NCBI RefSeq assembly: GCF_002127655.1
Contig: NZ_NEHB01000033.1
Coordinates: 23,200 to 73,342 of the forward strand
Reading direction: 5' to 3'
Source: Janthinobacterium sp. GW456P
GTDB taxonomy: Bacteria > Pseudomonadota > Gammaproteobacteria > Burkholderiales > Burkholderiaceae_D
DNA: 50,143 bases
Under the pieces are notes generated by a model that was not told the origin of the DNA, did no database searches, and saw only the letters and a list, made by a program, of their open reading frames with translations. The position numbers and the translations under genes were made by a program. Position 1 is the first letter of the stretch; each line of letters starts with the position of its first letter. Positions 8,173 through 16,274 of the stretch are shown here, piece after piece.

Positions 8173-9411
8173 TTACAGGGGAGCTGGTGTGCCCAGCAGG
8201 CGCTCGATCTCGGCGGCGGCGTGCTGTGCTTCCGTCAGCGCGCGCAGGTATTGGTTTTTGGCTTGCAGCAAGGTGCGCTGGGCATCGAGTACGTCGAGGA
8301 AGGCGAACTTGCCGAACTCAAAGCCCTTGCTGGCCGCGTCGTAGGCGCTTTGTGCGCCAGGCAAGATGTCCTGGCGCAAGCTTTCCACGTCGAGCCGGGC
8401 CGTGGCCAGGCGTTCGGTAGCGGCGGCCACGTCGGTCTGCACGGCGATGCGGGCGGCGGCCAGCTCGTCGCTGGCCTTGTCGCTGCGGCGCAGGGCGTCC
8501 AATTTGTTGCCCGCATTGCGGTCGAACAAAGGCAATGGCAGGGCCAGGCCGATGATGGCCTGGTTGCGGCCCAGTTCTTCCGAGCGTTTCATGCCGATGC
8601 TCACCGTGACGTCGGGCGTGGCGCGCCGCTGTTCCACGTCCAGCATGGCTTGCCGTTGCGCCAGCGCGCTGCGGGCCTGGCGCACGGCCGGGGCTTGCTC
8701 CAGGCGCGCCGCCAGTTCGCTGCCTGGCGGCAGTTGCGGCAAGGTTTCCAGGCGGCCTTCTGCCACGCTGAAGCGGGGCGTGGCATTGCCCCACAGGGCG
8801 GCCAGGCGTTTGCGGGCGCCGGCCAGCGTGCTGCGGGCCAGGTTCAGCTCCAGCCGCACGCTCGCTTCGGCGACCCTGGCGCGGGTTTCCTCGACAGGGG
8901 ACGCCTTGCCGGCCGTCACCCGGCGCGCCGTGATGTCGCTGGCGCGCGCGGCCAGCGCCTGCGCGCTGTCGGCCAGGCGCAAGCCTTCTTGCGCCGCCAG
9001 CACGTCGACAAAGGCGGAAGTGACGGCGGCGCGCGTGTCGGCTTGCTGCAGGGAAAGGCCGGCCTGCGCCAGGTCTTCGCCGCGCTGCGCGACGGCGGCG
9101 CGCGCGCCGCGCTTGCCGCCCAGCTCAATGAGCTGGTTGAGTTGCACGGTGGTGCTGCGCGTGGCGCGCCGCGTGTCTTCCAGCACCGTTTGCAATTCCG
9201 GGTTGGGCAGGGCGCGCGCCTGTTGCAGGGCGCCGCCCTGCGCCGCCAGTTCATGGCGGGCGGCCGACAGGGTGGCGTTGCCGCTTTCGGCCAGCAGCAG
9301 CGCGGCGGGCAGGGTCAGGGGACCGGCGGGTTCCGCAGGTGTTTGCGCATGGACAAAGTTGCCGGCGAGCAGGCCGGCTGAGAGTAATAACAGATAGATG
9401 GAACGGTGCAT
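8173..9411 (-). CDS. czcC: Outer-membrane efflux channel, TolC/CzcC type
   Basis: Outer-membrane factor of the Czc complex; 412 residues with a signal peptide (cleavage probably after FVHA, about residue 22) and two long repeated alpha-helical OEP halves. Internal similarity is visible between segments such as AARHELAAQGGALQQARALPNPEL and the later LAQRQAMLDVEQRRATPDV region. Ala/Gln/Leu-rich coiled coil is expected of the periplasmic tunnel. It precedes czcB by 12 bases and follows czcI by 90 bases; that gap holds a stem-loop (9440-9499). Confidence 0.92.
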   Translation of the reverse strand: MHRSIYLLLLSAGLLAGNFVHAQTPAEPAGPLTLPAALLLAESGNATLSAARHELAAQGGALQQARALPNPELQTVLEDTRRATRSTTVQLNQLIELGGKRGARAAVAQRGEDLAQAGLSLQQADTRAAVTSAFVDVLAAQEGLRLADSAQALAARASDITARRVTAGKASPVEETRARVAEASVRLELNLARSTLAGARKRLAALWGNATPRFSVAEGRLETLPQLPPGSELAARLEQAPAVRQARSALAQRQAMLDVEQRRATPDVTVSIGMKRSEELGRNQAIIGLALPLPLFDRNAGNKLDALRRSDKASDELAAARIAVQTDVAAATERLATARLDVESLRQDILPGAQSAYDAASKGFEFGKFAFLDVLDAQRTLLQAKNQYLRALTEAQHAAAEIERLLGTPAPL

Positions 9412-9439
9412 CGAATTCTCCAGGGTACGGAAAAGAATT

Positions 9440-9499
9440 CGACGGGACGCGCAGGCTGGCGCCTGGCTTATTGCAATCAGTGAAAGAAACGTCCCGTCG
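9440..9499 (-). promoter_or_regulatory. Intercistronic stem-loop between czcI and czcC
   Basis: CGACGGGACG at 9440-9449 is a perfect inverted repeat of CGTCCCGTCG at 9490-9499. Inside the 40-base loop a second small hairpin (CAGGC-GCCA-GCCTG on the transcript) can form. It begins two bases after the czcI stop. There is no U tract, so it is more likely an mRNA stability, processing or attenuation element than a full terminator (inference). Confidence 0.55.
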
Positions 9500-9501
9500 G
9501 C

Positions 9502-9864
9502 CTAGATGGCCGACGACCAGTCGGGGCGCTTGGGAGCGTCCGGGATGTGGGAAGCGTAAAAGAAGGGGGAAGTGTCCGCGTTGACGGACGCCGTGTCGCC
9601 GATGGGCAGGCTGGAACCGGCCGGCAGCCACGCATGACCGATGCCATGGCAGACGTTGCAATCGCTGTGCGGCTGGCCTTTTTTCTGCTGCTCAGCTTTA
9701 TCGCCGGCGGGTTTTTTGTCCGCATCGGCCTTGTGCTGATGGCTGTGGTGGCCCAGGTGCTGCGCCGCCTTGCCTTCCTCGTGCAGGCAATACGCGCTCG
9801 CCGCGGCCCAGGACATCTGGAGCGGAAGCACGAACAGCAGCAAAATGAGGAAAAATCGTCGCAT
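9502..9864 (-). CDS. czcI: CzcI-like periplasmic metal-resistance accessory protein
   Basis: A 120-residue exported protein resembling the CzcI family found ahead of czcCBA in Cupriavidus-type operons. A signal peptide (MRRFFLILLLFVLPLQMSWA) is followed by a conserved AYC-HE segment, a His-rich stretch (HLGHHSHQH, about residues 37-45) and a C-x2-C-H motif (CNVCHG). These are plausible metal ligands. The C-terminal PKRPDW motif also fits the family. It is the first gene of the operon. Only 42 bases separate it from the upstream gene and no clear Shine-Dalgarno sequence is seen, so it may be weakly translated. Its role in the family (modulating Czc induction) is not firmly established. Confidence 0.82.
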   Translation of the reverse strand: MRRFFLILLLFVLPLQMSWAAASAYCLHEEGKAAQHLGHHSHQHKADADKKPAGDKAEQQKKGQPHSDCNVCHGIGHAWLPAGSSLPIGDTASVNADTSPFFYASHIPDAPKRPDWSSAI

Positions 9865-9906
9865 GGTGACGGCTATTGTACAGAAAGGCGGGCGGCCGTG
9901 CTGTGC

Positions 9907-11454
9907 TTAGCGTGGCTGGGCGCGCCACGCCTTCAACTGCGCGGCGATGGCCTTGCCCTGGAACAGTTGCGGCTCGGAATGCTCTTCCGCCTCCATGCCG
10001 CCTTCGAGGAAATCGGCCGCCTCGCGCGCCTGCACCAGCACTTTTGCCTTGTCGAACGCGTCGGCAAAGCCGGCGCTCTTTGGCAGCGCTTCCTTGAAGT
10101 ACGCTTCGCTGAAGTAGGTAAAATCGTTCTGGTCGTCGCAGCCGAACGAGGTGCGGTCGCTGCGCGCGGCCGTGATGATGAGGGTGTTGTCATCTTTTAA
10201 TGGCGCAATGAAGCCGCCCGCATAGCAGGCGGAGATGACGATGACTTTCCAGCGGATGCCGCTGTGCTTGAGCATGCCCGCCAGCTCTTGCGCGGGCAGG
10301 CTGTGCAAATCCATGCCGTTTTGCGCCAGCGCCAGTTCGTGCTCGGGCGAGCCGTGGCTGGTGAGAAATAAAAACAGGATGTCGTTGGCCTTGTCCATCT
10401 TCGCGCCCAAGGCATCGAGGCTGGCGGCGATGCTGGTGCGCGTGGCCATCGGCTGCTGCGCCACCGTGTTGCGGCTGTTGACCAGCATCAGGGAGCGGCC
10501 CACGGTGCCGAAATCGCGGTCGAACTGGCGCTGCACGAAGGCCGTTTCGCGGTGAAACACTTCCTGCGCGCCATCGCCGGCCACGCCCAGCAGGTACAGA
10601 TTGATCTTTTTCGCCGCATCGCGCGGCGCGATCCGTGCCAGGGCGCCGTCGAGCAGGCTGCGCTGGTTGTACAGGGCCAGCTCGATATTGTCGCGCGTGA
10701 GCTTGTCCAGTGCAGGGTCGTCCAGCTGGCCTTCCGTCCAGTTGCCGCTGTCTTCGCGCCGGCCGTCCGCCTGCGCCACGGCGTAGCGCAGCACGCCCTT
10801 GCCGTCGAACTGGCCATTCTTGAAGCCGCCCCGGTATTCGTCGCCGTCGGCCGTGCGCAGCACGCCTACACCCTCGAATTTCCAGTCTTTCAGCTCGCCT
10901 TCGTAGCGGATGCCGTCGCTGGTGGTGACCTTGGCCTTGCCCTGCACCTGGCCCTGGACGAAGTCGCCTTCGAAGACGGTGCCGTCCGTGTCGGTCAGCT
11001 TGCCGGCGCCGTGCGGGCGCCAGTGCTTGAACTGGCCTTCGAAGGTGGCGCCGTCGGCGCCCTGGAAGCGGCCTTGTCCCTCGAAGCTGCCGTTGACGAA
11101 GCTGCCCGCATAGATTTCCCCCTTGGGCGAGGTGTAGCGGCCGATGCCGTCGAAGGCGCCCTGGCGGAAGGCGCCCGTGTATTCGACGCCGGACGCCTGG
11201 CGCAGCTTGCCCTGGCCGGAAAACACGCCGCGCGCAAAACCCCCTTCGTAAAACGCGCCGCTCGCGTATTCGAGCCGCCCCTGGCCATGCATCTTGCCCG
11301 CGACGAGGGGGCCGAAATAGCGTCCGCCATCGGCCGTTTCCGCCGCCGGCGCCTTGGCTGGCGCGGCGCACAGCGGCGGCATGCCCAGCGCGGCAAAGGC
11401 CAGCAGGCCGGCGAGGGTGTAGGGGCGAAGCTTGGCGCGTAGCGTGGCGGTCAT
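9907..11454 (-). CDS. Exported MORN-repeat protein with C-terminal C13 (legumain-like) cysteine protease domain
   Basis: A 515-residue fusion. A signal peptide (about residues 1-30, ending PLCA-AP) leads into eight MORN repeats with exact 23-residue spacing: aromatic positions 46, 69, 92, 115, 138, 161, 184 and 207. After a linker (about 230-285) comes a caspase-fold peptidase resembling family C13. The probable catalytic pair is His367 in TSHGSPEHE and Cys410 in ISACYAGGF. A downstream segment (430-450, SDRTSFGCDDQNDFTYFSEA) matches the conserved region after the cysteine in bacterial C13 proteins. MORN repeats usually bind membranes or proteins, so they may target the protease (inference). 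The ATG at 11454 was preferred over an upstream TTG at 11505 because it gives a normal signal peptide. No substrate can be assigned. Confidence 0.85.
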   Translation of the reverse strand: MTATLRAKLRPYTLAGLLAFAALGMPPLCAAPAKAPAAETADGGRYFGPLVAGKMHGQGRLEYASGAFYEGGFARGVFSGQGKLRQASGVEYTGAFRQGAFDGIGRYTSPKGEIYAGSFVNGSFEGQGRFQGADGATFEGQFKHWRPHGAGKLTDTDGTVFEGDFVQGQVQGKAKVTTSDGIRYEGELKDWKFEGVGVLRTADGDEYRGGFKNGQFDGKGVLRYAVAQADGRREDSGNWTEGQLDDPALDKLTRDNIELALYNQRSLLDGALARIAPRDAAKKINLYLLGVAGDGAQEVFHRETAFVQRQFDRDFGTVGRSLMLVNSRNTVAQQPMATRTSIAASLDALGAKMDKANDILFLFLTSHGSPEHELALAQNGMDLHSLPAQELAGMLKHSGIRWKVIVISACYAGGFIAPLKDDNTLIITAARSDRTSFGCDDQNDFTYFSEAYFKEALPKSAGFADAFDKAKVLVQAREAADFLEGGMEAEEHSEPQLFQGKAIAAQLKAWRAQPR

Positions 11455-11639
11455 GAGGACGGTCTGGTCTGTAGGAAGGGGCCTAGTCTGCCACTGTATC
11501 GCCAAGGTGGCAAATGCGCGCGTGGCGTGTGTTGCTCTGCCTCAAGGCAAGATTCTGCGTTTTATGCCGTGCCAAGGCGGGGCTGAACTGATAATATTGT
11601 TTTCCAGAACATATATTTGCACAAGGCACATAGTCACCC

Positions 11640-13583
11640 ATGGAAAGCCGTCTCAGCCGCCTGGAAGCCGTCCAAACCGTGTTGCTGGAAATCGGGCAGC
11701 GCTCGAGCACCTGCAGCGATATCAGCGAATTCCTGCAGGCGGTGCATACGGCGCTGGGGCGCATCATGTATGCGGCCAACTTTTACGTGGCGCTCAGCGA
11801 CCGCGACGACGGCCTGGTGCGCTTTCCGTATTTTGTCGACGAATTCGACGCCGCGCCCGATCCGGACGAGGGCGTGCGCCTGGCCAGCGCGGCGCAGTCG
11901 CCCACGGCATGGGTCATCGTCAACCGCAAGCAGCTGGTGATGACGGCCGCCGACGACGCCATGCGCGCCATCGGCGGCGGCGCCTGGGGCGGCGGCACGG
12001 CGGCCGAGCACTGGATCGGCTGCCCGCTGCTGGACCAGCAGCACCAGGTGCTGGGCGCCATCGTCATCCAGAGCTATGACGCGCAGCACCGTTTCAGCCT
12101 GGAAGACCAGGCCCTGTTCGCGCTGATCGCCACGCACGTGTCGAGCGCCTTGCAGGGCATGCAAAGCATGGACCGGCTGGAAAAGGCGGTGCAGGAGCGC
12201 ACGGCCCTGCTGGCGCACGAGGTGGCCGAGCGGCGGCGCGCGGAAAACCTGCAGCATGCGCTGTATGAAATCGCCAACCTGTCGGCGCAGGCGGCCGACG
12301 CGACGACCCTGTATGCGCGCCTGCACGCCATCATCAGCGAGCTGGTGACGGCAAAGAATTTCCTCATCGCCCTGTACCACCCGGACAACAAGGACATCAC
12401 GATCCCGTATTTCGTCGACGAGAAGGATGCGCAGGCGCCCGTGAAACGCTTTCATTACGGCATCGGCATGAGTTCGTACGTGCTGGCGCGCCGGCAGGCG
12501 TGCCTGCTCGATGCGGACAGCTATGCGGCACTGGTGGCCAGCGGCGAAATGGACGAGCCGCTGGGCAATGTGGGCATCGCCAGCTGGATGGGCGCGCCCA
12601 TGCTGCTCGGTGATCGGAAATATGGCGTGATCATCGTGCAAAGCTACGACGAATCCGTCGTGTATGGCCAGGCGGAACTGGACGTGCTGGCCTTCATGGC
12701 CAGCCACGTGGCCGTGGCGATGGCGCGCATCCAGGCCGACAGCGCCATGCGCCAGGCCAAGGAAGCGCTGGAAGAGCAGAATGCGGCCCTGAACAGCGCC
12801 TTGAGCGCCCTGCAGGAAGCGCAGTCGGAACTGGTGCGCCAGGAAAAGCTGGCGTCCCTGGGACGGCTGGTGGCCGGCGTGGCGCATGAAATCAATACGC
12901 CGCTGGGCATATGCGTCACGGCCACCAGCCACCTGGTGCAGGAATTGAAACTGACGCGCGAAGACCTGGAAGGCGGCCAGCTCGACGAAGACGGCTTGCG
13001 GCAATTTTTCGACATCATCGACCAGACCTTGCGCATCATGACGACGAACACACAGCGCGCCGCGGCGCTGGTGCGCAGCTTCAAGCAGGTGGCCGTGGAC
13101 CAGTCATCGGATGAATTGCGCAGCTTTAATCTGCGCAAATATCTCGATGAAATCCTGCTCTCGCTGCAGCCCAAGCTGAAAGGCAAGCCCGTGAAAGTGG
13201 AGATCGACTGCGCGCCCGAGGTGCAGCTGCGCAGCTATCCGGGTGCCGTCTCGCAGATCGTCACGAACATGGTGGTCAATTCACTCGTGCACGGCTTTGC
13301 CGAAGGCGAGCCGGGCAAGATCAAGATCAGCGTGCGGACGGCCGGCGACATGCTGGAACTCGATTACAGCGATGACGGCATGGGCATGGACAGCGCCACC
13401 CTGGGCCAGCTGTTCGACCCTTTCTTCACGACCAAGCGCGGTTCGGGCGGCAGCGGCCTCGGTGCGCATATCTTGTATAACCTGGTGACGGGGCCGCTGG
13501 GTGGCACCGTAAAAGTGGTCAGCGCGCCGGGGATGGGATTGCATTACAAGATCCGTTTTCCGCTGGAGCCGAAGAGTGCTTGA
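11640..13583 (+). CDS. Soluble GAF-GAF sensor histidine kinase
   Basis: Cytoplasmic histidine kinase of 647 residues without membrane segments. Two GAF domains (about 15-170 and 205-360) are joined by coiled coils. A third coiled coil (about 365-400, rich in E, Q, A and L) leads into HisKA with the phosphorylation site His416 in GVAHEINTPLG. The HATPase domain includes an N-box around NMVVNSLVHGF and G-box motifs DDGMGMD and GSGGSGLGAHI. It is complete, so autokinase activity is expected. Its partner is not encoded alongside; the nearest response regulator is the convergent HD-GYP protein at 13781-15292, a plausible but unproven partner. The ligand sensed by the GAF domains is unknown. Confidence 0.93.
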   Translation: MESRLSRLEAVQTVLLEIGQRSSTCSDISEFLQAVHTALGRIMYAANFYVALSDRDDGLVRFPYFVDEFDAAPDPDEGVRLASAAQSPTAWVIVNRKQLVMTAADDAMRAIGGGAWGGGTAAEHWIGCPLLDQQHQVLGAIVIQSYDAQHRFSLEDQALFALIATHVSSALQGMQSMDRLEKAVQERTALLAHEVAERRRAENLQHALYEIANLSAQAADATTLYARLHAIISELVTAKNFLIALYHPDNKDITIPYFVDEKDAQAPVKRFHYGIGMSSYVLARRQACLLDADSYAALVASGEMDEPLGNVGIASWMGAPMLLGDRKYGVIIVQSYDESVVYGQAELDVLAFMASHVAVAMARIQADSAMRQAKEALEEQNAALNSALSALQEAQSELVRQEKLASLGRLVAGVAHEINTPLGICVTATSHLVQELKLTREDLEGGQLDEDGLRQFFDIIDQTLRIMTTNTQRAAALVRSFKQVAVDQSSDELRSFNLRKYLDEILLSLQPKLKGKPVKVEIDCAPEVQLRSYPGAVSQIVTNMVVNSLVHGFAEGEPGKIKISVRTAGDMLELDYSDDGMGMDSATLGQLFDPFFTTKRGSGGSGLGAHILYNLVTGPLGGTVKVVSAPGMGLHYKIRFPLEPKSA

Positions 13584-13613
13584 AACTTGAAAACGGCGCG
13601 CCGGAGACGCGGT

Positions 13614-13703
13614 CCTGAGAAAATGCCGATGGCGGCGTTGCGGCTCCTTGCCGTACATGCGTACTGTCTGCGTCGCCGCGCCTTGCCCTCGGCATTTTTC
13701 AGG
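13614..13703. repeat. 90-bp imperfect palindrome with GTAC-N4-GTAC core
   Basis: Outer arms CCTGAgAAAATGCCGA (13614-13629) and its near-complement ending TTTTTCAGG at 13703 flank a centre GTAC-ATGC-GTAC (13653-13664). The element is symmetric around 13658.5. It sits between convergent genes. A longer relative lies at 32261-32376. No T tract follows, so it is not a classical terminator. Confidence 0.65.
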
Positions 13704-13720
13704 CCCGCTCGGCCCGGAGA

Positions 13721-13741
13721 GCCCAAGTTGGGGTCTTGGGC
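13721..13741. repeat. Short hairpin GCCCAAG-N7-CTTGGGC
   Basis: Perfect 7-base arms at 13721-13727 and 13735-13741 with a TTGGGGT loop, placed between the 90-bp palindrome and a REP-like remnant. No poly-T follows. It may form part of a compound 3' structure for the two convergent genes. Confidence 0.4.
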
Positions 13742-13760
13742 CGAAGCGTGGTTTGCCGAG

Positions 13761-13790
13761 CGTAATCCGGCGTACGCCTTCTAATCCGGG
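13761..13790. repeat. Degenerate REP remnant
   Basis: CGTAATCCGG at 13761-13770 and CTAATCCGGG at 13781-13790 resemble the CGTAATCCGAC and CTAATCCGACC arms of the REP family, though not as a clean inverted pair. The second copy supplies the TAG stop of the leftward HD-GYP gene. Weaker than the other three copies. Confidence 0.45.
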
Positions 13791-15292
13791 AAACGTTGAT
13801 TCAGCGCCAGCGCTTCGTCCAGGTTCGCAATCAGCAACTCCACATATTGCGGATCCAGATGGCTGCCGCTCACTTCGCGCAGGTAGCTGACCACGCGTTC
13901 CAATGGCCAGGCATCCTTGTAGCAGCGCTTGTGCATGAGGGCGTCGAAGACGTCGGCGACGGCGGCGATGCGCGCGTATTTGTGGATGGCTTCGCCCACC
14001 AGGCCTTGCGGATAGCCGCTGCCGTCGAATTTTTCATGGTGCTGGTGGGCGATCACGGCGGCCGCCTTCAAGAGCGGGCGCTGCGAGCCGTCGAGGATGG
14101 ACATGCCCACTGTCGGATGTTGCTTCATGATTTCCCACTCGGCCGCGTCGAGCTTGCCCGGTTTCAGCAGCACGGCGTCGGGCGTGGAAATCTTGCCGAT
14201 GTCGTGCATGGGCGCCGCGTGGCGCAGCACCATGGTTTCCTCTTCCGACATGCCGGATGCCTGCGCCAGCAGCTGGCACACTTCGGCCATGCGGCGCACG
14301 TGGTTGCCGCCTTCATGCGAGCGCGATTCAACCACGTCGCCCAGGCGCAGGATCAGCTCGGCCTGGGTATCGGTGATTTCCTGCGTCAGCAGGATGTTGT
14401 CGAAGGCGATGGCCACGCCGGAACAAAATACTTCCAGCAGCTGCGCATCGAGGTCGGAAATTTCTTCTACGCCCTTGAGCACCAGCAAGGAAGCCTTGCC
14501 GCTGCTGTTCGGGAAATAGCCGACATAGGTGTCGCCATGCAGGCGCGAGATTTTATTGCTCTTGGCATCGTCCAGCTGCGACAGCAGGGAAGGGCTGAGG
14601 ATGCCGCCATCGGCTTCATGGTCGCCGATCTGCGCGAGGATTTCATAGTCCTGCTCGCCCGTGATGGCGCTGGCGCCGCGCAGGCGCAGCAGCATGCTCG
14701 TTTCCAGGCGCAGCAGGGCGACGACTTGCTGCAGCAGGCCGCTGGCGAAGTCGCGCAGGTTGCGCTGCTTGAAAATGTGCGCCGAGGCGGCGATGACGCG
14801 CTCGAGGCCTTCGCGGTAGTGGAGCTGGGCCTGGCGCGCCTCTTCCACCTTCATGATGTCGCGGTAGGCGCGCAGGGCGGCAAAGGTGGTGGTAAACAGC
14901 TTGGTGCGGTCGAGCTCGGTTTTTTCCTTGTAGTCGTTGATGTCGTAGTTGACGATCACCCGTTCTTCCGGCGCCTGTCCCGGCTGCCCCGTGCGCAGCA
15001 CGATGCGCGTAAACTGGTTGCCCAGGTCTTCGCGCATCCAGCGTGCCACTTCCAGGCCGCTGTCTTCGCGTTCCATCACCACGTCGAGGAAGACCAGCGC
15101 GATGCCTTCTTCGCGCGCCAGCACCTGCTTGGCTTCGGCGCCGCTGTATGCGTGCACGAAGCTCAGGGCGCGGCCCTCGAGACGGAAACGGCTCAGCGTC
15201 AGTTCGGTGATGTCGTGGATGTCGGGTTCATCATCGACGAGCAGGACTTTCCAGGGAGGTAACTTGGGCGATGCAGATGACAAAAATGACAT
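13781..15292 (-). CDS. Response regulator: receiver, DUF3369, HD-GYP phosphodiesterase
   Basis: A 503-residue regulator predicted to hydrolyse c-di-GMP. The N-terminal receiver has acidic pair D20/D21 and phospho-acceptor D70 (ALVFLDVVM). A central DUF3369 region (about 165-330), GAF-like in appearance, is followed by an HD-GYP domain. That domain has HD in HAAPMHDIGKIS, the HQHHEKFDGSGYPQGL signature and the following AVADVFDAL motif, so all catalytic motifs are present. The start at 15292 leaves a normal receiver N-terminus (residues 1-15 before KVLLVDDE); the frame extends upstream without protein-like content. The TAG stop lies in a REP-like remnant. It is convergent with the GAF kinase at 11640-13583. 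Confidence 0.92.
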   Translation of the reverse strand: MSFLSSASPKLPPWKVLLVDDEPDIHDITELTLSRFRLEGRALSFVHAYSGAEAKQVLAREEGIALVFLDVVMEREDSGLEVARWMREDLGNQFTRIVLRTGQPGQAPEERVIVNYDINDYKEKTELDRTKLFTTTFAALRAYRDIMKVEEARQAQLHYREGLERVIAASAHIFKQRNLRDFASGLLQQVVALLRLETSMLLRLRGASAITGEQDYEILAQIGDHEADGGILSPSLLSQLDDAKSNKISRLHGDTYVGYFPNSSGKASLLVLKGVEEISDLDAQLLEVFCSGVAIAFDNILLTQEITDTQAELILRLGDVVESRSHEGGNHVRRMAEVCQLLAQASGMSEEETMVLRHAAPMHDIGKISTPDAVLLKPGKLDAAEWEIMKQHPTVGMSILDGSQRPLLKAAAVIAHQHHEKFDGSGYPQGLVGEAIHKYARIAAVADVFDALMHKRCYKDAWPLERVVSYLREVSGSHLDPQYVELLIANLDEALALNQRFPD

Positions 15293-15401
15293 AAGGACGA
15301 GTTCCGCTAAAAGGCATAACCGACGCAATGCTGAGACGCCCGCGCCAGGAATTCCTGTGCGCCATGACCGGCGTTGCGCGTTTTTCGGGCGCATTCTGTC
15401 G

Positions 15402-15430
15402 ATTGTAGACCGACCGCTAAGTATTAACAA
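15402..15430 (-). promoter_or_regulatory. Sigma-70-type promoter for the HD-GYP regulator
   Basis: On the minus strand, TTGTTA (15430-15425) and TACAAT (15407-15402) are spaced by exactly 17 bases. This gives an untranslated leader of about 100 bases before the start at 15292. It supports the chosen start, because the longer reading up to 15487 would begin upstream of the promoter. Confidence 0.6.
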
Positions 15431-15645
15431 TAAGCAAGAACAATTGACTAAAATCATGCAACACACGTGCCAAAAAAGCACTTTCAATTCATGTTGTCTA
15501 CACTATCTATACTTTATCGCTTAGGCAACTATATTTTCAAGACAATACTTTGTTTTAATTAATATTGCTAATGAATCTGCAAAAAAATGCGGCGTCGTTC
15601 CCGCTTGGCGAAAAAACGGAAAAGTAACAAGGTATGAATTACGCG

Positions 15646-15672
15646 CCAGAAGGGACTGGAGCGCGCTATATT
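15646..15672 (+). promoter_or_regulatory. Promoter-like element of DUF3016 gene 1
   Basis: CCAGAA at 15646-15651 and TATATT at 15667-15672 are separated by 15 bases and preceded by GCGCG. The same arrangement, with identical spacing, stands before the second DUF3016 gene at 16275-16301. That makes a shared promoter or regulator site plausible, though shared ancestry alone could explain it. Confidence 0.4.
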
Positions 15673-15726
15673 GGGCAGGCATAAGAAGTGGCTCCATGCC
15701 ACTCACATTTCCTGAAAGGGTACATC

Positions 15727-16230
15727 ATGCAAAAGCAAACGACACGCGCCCTGATCGCCGGCCTGGCCTTGCTGGCCAGCAGCGTGGCCTGGGCAGGAAC
15801 TGAAGTGCGGTTCAGCAAACCGGATCAATACACGGACGTTCCGTTCAATCCGCAGGACCGCGACGACGTGCTGAAGGAACTGAGCCGGCATTTCGAGAAA
15901 CTGGGCGCATTGCTGCCGCCCGGGCAAACCTTGAAAATCGACGTCACGGACGTGGATCTGGCGGGACGTGAAAACCCATCGTTGCGTGCCGGCCAGGATA
16001 TCCGCGTCATGAATGGCCGGGTCGACTGGCCGCGCATGCGCCTGCACTATGTGCTGGAACAGGATGGCAAGGTCATCAGTAGCGGCAATGCGGCCCTGTC
16101 GGACATGTCGTACCTGACCCGTCTCAATCCTTACTTCAGCAATGAAAAGTTGCGCTATGAAAAGTTGATGATCGATGACTGGTATGCCGATACCTTTGGC
16201 ATCAAGGTAAAGCGCCACGCGCGCAAGTAA
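15727..16230 (+). CDS. Secreted DUF3016 protein, paralogue 1
   Basis: A 167-residue exported protein of the DUF3016 family, function unknown. A signal peptide (cleavage after SSVAWA, about residue 23) precedes a mature domain. Family-like landmarks are VRFSKPDQYTDVPF, a central DVTDVDLAGRE, then DWPRMRLHYVLEQDGKVISSG and LSDMSYL. The ATG at 15727 has AAAGGG six bases upstream and gives a proper signal peptide; a reading from 15688 does not. It is followed 138 bases later by a second family member in the same orientation, so the pair arose by tandem duplication. The periplasm is the likely location. Confidence 0.85.
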   Translation: MQKQTTRALIAGLALLASSVAWAGTEVRFSKPDQYTDVPFNPQDRDDVLKELSRHFEKLGALLPPGQTLKIDVTDVDLAGRENPSLRAGQDIRVMNGRVDWPRMRLHYVLEQDGKVISSGNAALSDMSYLTRLNPYFSNEKLRYEKLMIDDWYADTFGIKVKRHARK

Positions 16231-16274
16231 GCGGCCCGGTCAGCCGCGTGGCGCCACGCGAAACGTATTGCGCT

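Larger units (their letters stand above)
15293..15726. other. Divergent AT-rich intergenic region
   Basis: 434 bases without a supported gene. The left third holds the HD-GYP promoter and leader. The middle (about 15420-15600) is clearly more A/T-rich than the surrounding genome. The right end carries the promoter-like element for the first DUF3016 gene. No hairpin terminator is seen. Confidence 0.6.

Noticed and set aside
15521..15706. A 61-residue minus-strand frame in the HD-GYP/DUF3016 intergenic region
   Set aside because: It overlaps the promoter of DUF3016 gene 1, lacks a Shine-Dalgarno sequence, and its A/T-rich composition is that of spacer DNA.
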